Origin: an uncultured Lachnobacterium sp.
GTDB taxonomy: Bacteria > Bacillota > Clostridia > Lachnospirales > Lachnospiraceae
Assembly: GCA_900548765.1 (NCBI GenBank)
Contig: URLU01000117.1
Location: 1 to 7,023, forward strand
Reading direction: 5' to 3'
Length of the DNA stretch: 7,023 bases
Shown: positions 1 to 4,453 of the stretch, one piece after another
Layout of the letters: each line of letters opens with the position of its first letter
Numbering within the stretch: position 1 is the first letter of the stretch
The notes under the pieces: generated by a model
What the model was told of the DNA's origin: nothing
Database searches by the model: none
The model's input: the letters and a program-made list of their open reading frames with translations, nothing else
Position numbers and translations under genes: made by a program

Positions 1-71
1 TTGCCATTCTTGGCGGAAATATTGTTGCAAAAGTACATGCCAATAGCCTTATTATCACTCTTGAATTATAA
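1..71 (+). CDS. 3' end of an unidentified gene, possibly a glycoside hydrolase C-terminus (partial)
   Basis: The third forward frame is open from the window edge to a TAA at 69-71 and gives about 22 residues, ending NIVAKVHANSLIITLEL. The pattern of alternating hydrophobics, a short polar turn and a terminal hydrophobic strand resembles the last beta-strands of the beta-sandwich domain closing many glycoside hydrolases (families 30, 51 and similar end in something like VPANSVVTLEL). That match is from memory of the family style on very few residues. The body of the gene lies outside the window. No convincing terminator follows. A neighbouring glycan-binding remnant at 242-630 fits a polysaccharide-degradation locus. 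The first frame is also open from 1 to 156, but its residues look random. Confidence 0.35.
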   Translation, partial: AILGGNIVAKVHANSLIITLEL

Positions 72-241
72 AGTATTGAAGATATATTCGTATGATAATT
101 TATTGAAGAGTGGACAACAAAATGTAAAGTCAATAGTTTGTAAAATCCATTTGTAAAAATGAATTGATAAAGGCTGACAAGAGCCTAACAGTTCTTTGAT
201 AAGTGAATAAAGCAGTCAGATACGTTTGTACTTGCAGTGAG

Positions 242-630
242 CCATCAGAGATTGTACACCGTGACTTTTCCAATCAGGAGATAGCGATGCATGCAATGAT
301 CTGGGAGCGACCGTTGGAAAAGTCGTTCTGTCATGACCTGCGACACAGGAGATAACAGATTTAGAGGCAGGAAGCTACAGATTGTCTGCATTTGCCCAGG
401 GTGGAGATATGGCTGAAAGCTCAGACCTGGAGTTGTACGCAGTAGTAAATGGCGAGGAAGCCGCAGCAGAGTCATTTATGCTTACAAGCTGGGCAGACTG
501 GAAGGAGCCAGTTATAAGCGATATTAAAATCAATGCTGGGGATACCCTTACAATCGGTGTTCGCATGAAGTGTAACATAGGAAGCTGGGGAACAGTTGAT
601 GACTTTACTTTAAATAAAATATCTGATTAA
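242..630 (+). pseudogene. Decayed 3' remnant of a glycosidase carbohydrate-binding module
   Basis: After a TGA at 334-336, one forward frame is open to the TAA at 628-630 and gives about 97 residues, beginning PATQEITDLEAGSYRLSAFA and ending VDDFTLNKISD. This has the look of the second half of a beta-sandwich carbohydrate-binding module found at the C-terminus of Lachnospiraceae secreted glycosidases such as family 53 endo-galactanases. Visible hallmarks are the Q-x-I-x-x-L-x-x-G-x-Y strand, the S-A-F-A-Q-G-G-D turn, G-D-T-L-T-I-G-V, and the final G-x-W-G-T-V-D-D-F strand. The first half appears to continue in another frame (242-352, containing HRDFSNQEIAMHAMIW, which loosely matches the usual N-terminal DFxxxDxxMxxW stretch). 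A frameshift or stop would therefore separate the halves. There is no catalytic domain, signal peptide or good ribosome binding site. A TTG at 382 could in principle start an 82-residue product, but I see no reason to expect its expression. The module family is moderately sure; the parent enzyme is a guess. Confidence 0.55.
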
Positions 631-648
631 GAATTGATACAGTAGTAC

Positions 649-678
649 AAAAAGATGCCCCGACTCAGATCGGGGCAT
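649..678. terminator. Intrinsic terminator, strongest on the minus strand, between converging genes
   Basis: A perfect 9-bp stem (ATGCCCCGA at 655-663 with TCGGGGCAT at 670-678) closes a 6-base loop. Read on the minus strand the stem is followed almost at once by five U (the A run at 649-653), a good Rho-independent terminator for the micropeptide gene and any read-through from the cyclase operon. On the plus strand the tail is TAATTATTT, weaker but usable for the broken glycosidase remnant ending at 630. Confidence 0.85.
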
Positions 679-685
679 TAATTAT

Positions 686-760
686 TTAGCAGCCGATATT
701 GAAAAAGCTGCAGATAGTACTAAATAAATCTGAACAATTTGAAATAAATTTGATACACAT
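686..760 (-). CDS. Candidate 24-residue four-cysteine micropeptide
   Basis: On the minus strand an ATG at 760-758 opens 24 codons ending in TAA at 688-686. A perfect AAGGAGG lies at 775-769, eight bases before the start, better than the site of any annotated gene here. The peptide begins MCIKFISNC and ends CSFFNIGC. Its cysteines at 2, 9, 17 and 24 are spaced C-x6-C-x7-C-x6-C, nearly symmetric, and most other residues are hydrophobic or small polar, with one Lys and one Asp. There is no leader-core pattern or signal peptide that I recognise. The gene sits about 85 bp after the isomerase-like gene, has a possible promoter of its own (836-808) and runs directly into the 649-678 terminator, so it forms a complete minimal transcription unit. 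No structural gene follows on this strand in the window, which argues against a simple attenuator leader. Possible roles are a small membrane peptide, a metal- or disulfide-bearing regulator, or a secreted signal. Function is unknown, and chance remains possible. Confidence 0.5.
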   Translation of the reverse strand: MCIKFISNCSDLFSTICSFFNIGC

Positions 761-768
761 AGTTACAA

Positions 769-775
769 CCTCCTT
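769..775 (-). promoter_or_regulatory. Ribosome binding site of the micropeptide gene
   Basis: AAGGAGG on the minus strand matches the anti-Shine-Dalgarno sequence over all seven bases and lies eight bases before the ATG at 760. It is the main reason for calling the 24-codon frame a gene. Confidence 0.65.
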
Positions 776-807
776 ATTTAATAGTGGCCTTAGCTAAGCA
801 CAAGGAA

Positions 808-836
808 ATTGTAACAATTATGTAACATTTACACAA
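808..836 (-). promoter_or_regulatory. Possible sigma-A promoter with tandem TGTTACA elements
   Basis: On the minus strand, TTGTGT (836-831) and TACAAT (813-808) are separated by exactly 17 bp, giving a weak -35 and a good -10. Transcription would begin near 801, about 40 bases before the micropeptide ATG and just past the stop of the isomerase-like gene at 844. The spacer and -10 carry two TGTTACA copies (827-821 and 816-810) with an 11-bp period, one helical turn. Each is centred in a short palindrome (ATGTTACAT and ATTGTTACAAT). This looks like a regulator binding site over the promoter, but the factor is unknown. Confidence 0.35.
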
Positions 837-843
837 TAGGAGA

Positions 844-1635
844 TTACTGGAAAGGATAGAGTCCGTTTTTTTCCATATATGCCACAGACGCCATCAAGTC
901 ATCATAGCTTCTGACTTCAATAAGCACGCTTGGCAGTTTATCTTCCGGGATAGAGGCTAGAAATTCATTGTAAATAATCCATGGCAGCTGCATAGAGCCT
1001 ACAGGATGATGGGTGTCCTCAATCTCGTCATTGTCATTAATATGCATGTGCTTCACATAGGGCTTTAGGTCATGACACCACTCAGCCAGAGGCTCAGTAC
1101 CTATGAAGGCATGGGCCAGGTCAAAGCATACTCCAAAGCGGGGTTCATCTGCCATTGACTCAGCAAGCCTCTGTAGAAGCTGGGCATTATCGTCAAACAT
1201 GTTCTCTACATAGACGCACAAATTAGGGTATTCAGCAAGAAGCTGTCTCCAGTATTTTTCATTTCTGCTCACCCAACCATCCTGATAGCTCTTGAGCCTA
1301 AAATTAGTGATATTGTTAGTGTGGAAAATGACAGCCCTCACACCAAGCCTTGTGGCTATATCCATGCTCTGATGGATTCTGTAATCAGAAGCCTTATAGA
1401 TTAAGGAATCATCACTGTTTATACATATATCGAGAAAAACTCCATGCAGGGTGTCAGCTGACCGGTCCCTGTCCAGCTTCATATATTCACCTATAATCCG
1501 CTCAATCTCAGCTTCATCATCTAAGACAGAAGGAATAAAAAAATCATTATATTCAAAGCCGGCATTGTACTTTTTTGAAAAATCCACAAATTTTTCAATC
1601 TCATTTAGTTTTGGTATACAGTAAAGTCTGCTCAC
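844..1635 (-). CDS. Sugar-phosphate isomerase/epimerase-like TIM-barrel protein
   Basis: The product has 263 residues from the chosen GTG start and belongs to the xylose isomerase-like / AP endonuclease 2 TIM-barrel superfamily, whose members isomerise or epimerise sugars and polyols using a bound divalent metal. Family features run in order (numbered from the GTG): FEYNDFF near 27-33, LHGVFLD near 63-69, VIFHTN near 102-107, VYVENMFDD with Glu144, FGVCFDLAHA with Asp172 and His175, KHMHINDND with His196, His198 and Asp201, a nearby His209, and LIEVRSYDD with Glu240. The Glu144, Asp172, His198 and Glu240 set fits the usual metal site, so the protein is probably active. Substrate cannot be told. 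There is no signal peptide, so it is likely cytoplasmic. A TTG at 1683 in the same frame would add 16 residues but has no ribosome binding site. The GTG has AAAGGGG seven bases upstream. The gene overlaps the cyclase by 35 bp, suggesting translational coupling. DNA-repair endonuclease IV is less likely because the protein lacks that family's fuller metal-site pattern. Confidence 0.85.
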   Translation of the reverse strand: MSRLYCIPKLNEIEKFVDFSKKYNAGFEYNDFFIPSVLDDEAEIERIIGEYMKLDRDRSADTLHGVFLDICINSDDSLIYKASDYRIHQSMDIATRLGVRAVIFHTNNITNFRLKSYQDGWVSRNEKYWRQLLAEYPNLCVYVENMFDDNAQLLQRLAESMADEPRFGVCFDLAHAFIGTEPLAEWCHDLKPYVKHMHINDNDEIEDTHHPVGSMQLPWIIYNEFLASIPEDKLPSVLIEVRSYDDLMASVAYMEKNGLYPFQ

Positions 1636-3640
1636 GTAAAAACCCCTTTCTGAGAAGCTTATTTGGTGCCTTTGGCTTATCAATAGTTATTATCTGGTAT
1701 GTTTCAACAGCCTTGGTTTTTCCTTTAAGCGAGAGGGCACCTACCCGGTCCACAGATACCCGGCTTTCAACCTCTGCGTACACAGTCTCACTAATAAGTA
1801 TCTGACCCGGCAGAGCCTTGGATTCCAGACGAGAAGCTGTGTTTACAGTATCACCAATAGCTGTGTAGTCAAAACGACCCATACAGCCGATATTGCCCAC
1901 AATGGCAGTACCACTGTTTATACCTATGCCCAGATGGACTTCTTTGCCATATTCGGACATGAATTTTTCTCTCAGCGGCTCAAAGTTTTTTTGTATATCG
2001 TCAGCAGCACAGACTGCATTGAATACATAGTCTTCCACATCATTTGGCGCATTAAATACTGCCATGGCAGCGTCACCGATAAATTTATCAAGAGTGCCAT
2101 TCCAGGCGATAATCGAGCTGTATACAACAGAAAAATACTCATTTAATATAGATACAACCTGTTCTGGTTCAAGGCTCTCGGACATGGAGGTAAAGCCTCT
2201 GATGTCAACAAACAGCACAGCAATATTTTTCCTTGCACTGACAGAGGAGAGCTCCATAGGTGTGAAATCAGATATCTGGTCTACCACCTGTGAATCTACA
2301 TACATCTTAAGTGTCAGCTCCATCCTGCGTTTCTCAAAATTGGCGTAAATCAAATTAAAAAAAAGATTTATGATAATTGCAAGGACGCAGAAAATCATTG
2401 GAACTAAGAGCAGTACACGAAGTCCCATATGGTTTATGTTCATGGCAATAAATATGCCAACAGCAATACATAAGAACTGCAGGATTATATGCCACAGCTT
2501 TTTCTTTTTCCTGAGGATTACGGAGAAAAGAGCTGTAATAAATCCGGCAAGTAAAGCCATGGCAAGCCTTGGTACATCCATAACTGACTGGTCATTCAAA
2601 AGTGTCTGGATAATGGATGTCTCTGTCAGAACCTCCTGCTGAGCGTAATCTGACTTTAAGTATTGGTAGTAGTACATGGACTCATCTGGTATCTGCAGGG
2701 CGCCGATTATAGTAATATGACCATCTATGAGAGAAGAATCTGCATTGCCAGCCAGCAAGTCGGACAGACTAATTATCTGGTAACTCTGAGCGTCATTTAT
2801 TCTGTTGAATCCAAACAGTTCATCATCACTTAAATTAGGCATATTATAATCCTGCCCCAATGAATCCTGATATTTCATATAAATAGTAGAAGCAAAGCTT
2901 GAAATATCATTATCATTGTAGGATATAGATAATGCTGCGGTACGTATTATGCCATCCGGCGACTCCTGCAAGGCATTGGATATACCAGTTGTTACGACAT
3001 CCTCAAGCTCGTGGTAAGGAAATGAAATACTCATTGTCTTGTGGTCAGACCAGTCAATGGATGAATCAGCAGGCTTGGAGAGAATCAGGTCATTATTTTG
3101 GCTGCTATCACTGTTTTTATCTGCACTGGCATTGCCTGGTTCATTGTTTGCGGCATCAGATGGTGAAGGAGAATTTTGAGCCTTATCAGCAGTATTATCA
3201 TGATCCGCAGAATCATAATCTGCAGTCGCAATCGCAACCACGTTGCCGGCATTCTTACAGGCTTCCACCAGAGCCTCATCGCCCTCGGTATCTTTAACTC
3301 CCGATAAGTCCACATCAAGACCTATGATAGAAGCGTTATTTTCATTCAATGCATTTACCGCATCTGCAAGTACCTGCCTGCTCCAGTCATCATACTCGCC
3401 ATATTCGGATATGGTGTCATCGTCAATCGAGATAATTGTGATACGGCTGTCAGCTTTCTCAAATGGAGTGTAAAGATAAACAAAATTGGTGAACATCTCA
3501 TCAGCTTCATATAGTAAGCGGGAGTAGGAAAGTAAAGCAGCACTTACCCCGAGAACAAGAGCAATCACAAGGCTTATTATATTGTATAGAGTTTCAAGCC
3601 GCTTTTTCTCTGTTTTAGCGGTTTTATGATTTATTATCAT
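1601..3640 (-). CDS. Membrane CHASE2-domain class III adenylate cyclase
   Basis: This 679-residue protein would convert ATP to cAMP under control of an extracytoplasmic sensor. One membrane segment (about 17-39) leads into a CHASE2 sensory domain (about 42-350, with ITIISIDDDTISEYG and IIGLDVDLSG as family-like strands). Three more membrane segments follow (about 357-376, 383-401, 407-431), then a short linker (ANFEKRRMELTLKMYVDSQV) and the catalytic domain (about 470-650). The catalytic residues are present: metal aspartates Asp479 (FVDIRGFT) and Asp523 (DKFIGDAAMAVF), Lys519 and Thr593 (DYTAIGDTVN) as the adenine-selecting pair of cyanobacterial-type cyclases, and Asn600 with Arg604 (NTASR) for the transition state. 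This favours adenylate over guanylate cyclase. Residues about 140-190 form an Asp/Asn/Ser/Ala-rich stretch that interrupts CHASE2 and looks like a flexible loop. The ATG has AGAGGA eight bases upstream. The gene starts 16 bp after the cyclic-nucleotide-binding gene and overlaps the next gene by 35 bp, so all three are likely co-transcribed. The sensed ligand is unknown. Confidence 0.93.
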   Translation of the reverse strand: MIINHKTAKTEKKRLETLYNIISLVIALVLGVSAALLSYSRLLYEADEMFTNFVYLYTPFEKADSRITIISIDDDTISEYGEYDDWSRQVLADAVNALNENNASIIGLDVDLSGVKDTEGDEALVEACKNAGNVVAIATADYDSADHDNTADKAQNSPSPSDAANNEPGNASADKNSDSSQNNDLILSKPADSSIDWSDHKTMSISFPYHELEDVVTTGISNALQESPDGIIRTAALSISYNDNDISSFASTIYMKYQDSLGQDYNMPNLSDDELFGFNRINDAQSYQIISLSDLLAGNADSSLIDGHITIIGALQIPDESMYYYQYLKSDYAQQEVLTETSIIQTLLNDQSVMDVPRLAMALLAGFITALFSVILRKKKKLWHIILQFLCIAVGIFIAMNINHMGLRVLLLVPMIFCVLAIIINLFFNLIYANFEKRRMELTLKMYVDSQVVDQISDFTPMELSSVSARKNIAVLFVDIRGFTSMSESLEPEQVVSILNEYFSVVYSSIIAWNGTLDKFIGDAAMAVFNAPNDVEDYVFNAVCAADDIQKNFEPLREKFMSEYGKEVHLGIGINSGTAIVGNIGCMGRFDYTAIGDTVNTASRLESKALPGQILISETVYAEVESRVSVDRVGALSLKGKTKAVETYQIITIDKPKAPNKLLRKGFLREQTLLYTKTK
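1643..1649 (-). promoter_or_regulatory. Ribosome binding site that decides the GTG start at 1635
   Basis: AAAGGGG on the minus strand lies seven bases before the GTG at 1635-1633, inside the last codons of the cyclase. No comparable site precedes the longer TTG start at 1683, so the shorter protein is preferred. Confidence 0.65.
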
Positions 3641-3656
3641 ACATTTTATCCTCTGA

Positions 3657-4214
3657 TTAATCTAATGTAGCTATGTATTCCCTATTCAGCTTTTCGAGTG
3701 ATGAGCTTAAGTATTTTAAAAGTGTCCAGACATAGTCAGGATCCTTCCTGGCAACTGCGTCAAAGGTGCGGACGTCAAGCTTCTGAATAGTTGAATAGAT
3801 AGGGTTTCTCTTGTATTTGAACACATATTTTTTGTCTGTCTGCTCAATGCGGGCAAGCATGTTGTTAAGCCTGCTGTTTAAGGTGAGCAGCAGTCTGTAG
3901 GTTATAGAAGTTGCGTTCAAAAGCAGTTTGGAAAAATCCAGTTCATTTACTTCCAGCACGATAACCTCTGGGGAACATGCAATTATAGTAGCAGATCTTG
4001 GTTTGTCCTCAAGCAGGGACATTTCACCAAAAAAGCTGCCCTCCGGCATACAGCCCAGCGACTGAGGATTGTCCGAAAATGAATTTATTGATATTTCAAC
4101 CTCGCCCATGAGGAGGATGTACATAGAATGTCCGATTTCTCCCTCCTGACAGAGGATTTGTCCCTGTTCAAATGTTTTAACGGTTCCGCAATTTTTTAAA
4201 ACGTCGATATCCAT
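3657..4214 (-). CDS. Stand-alone cyclic-nucleotide-binding domain protein
   Basis: This 185-residue soluble protein would bind a cyclic nucleotide, most likely the cAMP made by the adjacent cyclase. Residues about 10-125 form a CRP/PKA-type cyclic-nucleotide-binding domain. After the early glycine-rich turns (FEQGQILCQEGEIG, YILLMGEVEI) comes an intact phosphate-binding cassette, GSFFGEMSLLEDKPRSATI (59-77). Glu64 is placed to contact the ribose and Arg73-Ser74 the cyclic phosphate, as in CRP and protein kinase A. The remaining ~60 residues (charged, helical, ending LEKLNREYIATLD) do not look like the winged helix-turn-helix of CRP/FNR factors, so it is probably not a DNA-binding regulator. 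It may instead act by protein contact, for example as feedback on the cyclase or as a cAMP receptor for the downstream enzyme. This role is an inference. The ATG has AGGAG eight bases upstream and the gene is first in the operon. The C-terminal part matches no domain I recognise. Confidence 0.9.
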   Translation of the reverse strand: MDIDVLKNCGTVKTFEQGQILCQEGEIGHSMYILLMGEVEISINSFSDNPQSLGCMPEGSFFGEMSLLEDKPRSATIIACSPEVIVLEVNELDFSKLLLNATSITYRLLLTLNSRLNNMLARIEQTDKKYVFKYKRNPIYSTIQKLDVRTFDAVARKDPDYVWTLLKYLSSSLEKLNREYIATLD

Positions 4215-4271
4215 AATTATCTCTCCTAAAAATAATATTACTTTTGTCCTATTTTACTATATATTTTTGGC

Positions 4272-4302
4272 AATTGCAATTTGATATGCATGGGTTTGCA
4301 TA
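4272..4302. promoter_or_regulatory. Palindromes in the leader of the cAMP operon
   Basis: Two inverted repeats lie between the candidate -10 and the first gene: the 10-bp palindrome AATTGCAATT (4272-4281) and TATGCA-N6-TGCATA (4285-4302). Their position just downstream of the likely start site would suit an operator, or small stems in the leader RNA. No CRP-like TGTGA-N6-TCACA site is present. The local DNA is AT-rich, so chance cannot be excluded. Confidence 0.25.
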
Positions 4303-4328
4303 AAAAAATCAGCCATTTTATTACTACT

Positions 4329-4334
4329 ATTATA
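4329..4334 (-). promoter_or_regulatory. Candidate -10 box for the cAMP-module operon
   Basis: A perfect TATAAT on the minus strand lies about 115 bases before the ATG of the cyclic-nucleotide-binding gene and after the upstream terminator, where an operon promoter is expected. No good -35 is found at 16-18 bp, so it would be weak or need an activator. Confidence 0.35.
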
Positions 4335-4401
4335 TGTTTTTAGTGTGCCTTTTAAGGTATACAGAAAACTTGACACGGCAGCTTTTCTTGTATATTTTGG
4401 C

Positions 4402-4432
4402 AAAAAATACCGACCACAAATTTTGTGGTCGG
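4402..4432 (-). terminator. Intrinsic terminator after the activase-like gene
   Basis: CCGACCAC (4410-4417) pairs with GTGGTCGG (4425-4432), and the A/T loop can extend the stem further. On the minus strand it is followed by TATTTTTT (4409-4402), a classic Rho-independent terminator about 20 bases after the stop codon at 4454. It separates the activase-like gene from the cAMP operon. Confidence 0.9.
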
Positions 4433-4453
4433 CAGAAAATCTATTTGTGAAAT

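Noticed and set aside
1..156. First-frame open stretch of about 51 codons at the window edge.
   Set aside because: The residues look random. The third frame, ending at 71, is the more protein-like reading.
137..158. Nine-base direct repeat TTTGTAAAA with 13-bp period.
   Set aside because: It is only two copies in AT-rich DNA with no further context.
166..185. Short AGGCT/AGCCT hairpin after the first gene end.
   Set aside because: The stem is only five base pairs and has no T run, so it is not a credible terminator.
689..711. GCAGC/GCTGC inverted repeat before the 649-678 hairpin.
   Set aside because: It is five base pairs with a 13-base loop, overlaps the micropeptide codons, and is too weak to call.
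1636..1683. Longer N-terminus of the isomerase-like protein from a TTG at 1683.
   Set aside because: There is no ribosome binding site before the TTG, and the extra 16 residues do not resemble the family. The GTG at 1635 has AAAGGGG at proper spacing.
2932..3318. Open frames on both strands over the CHASE2 insertion.
   Set aside because: They are biased-composition by-products of the low-complexity Asp/Asn/Ser codons and match no family.
3657..3840. Helix-turn-helix in the C-terminal part of the cyclic-nucleotide-binding protein.
   Set aside because: The last 60 residues lack the helix-turn-helix pattern and length of CRP/FNR regulators.
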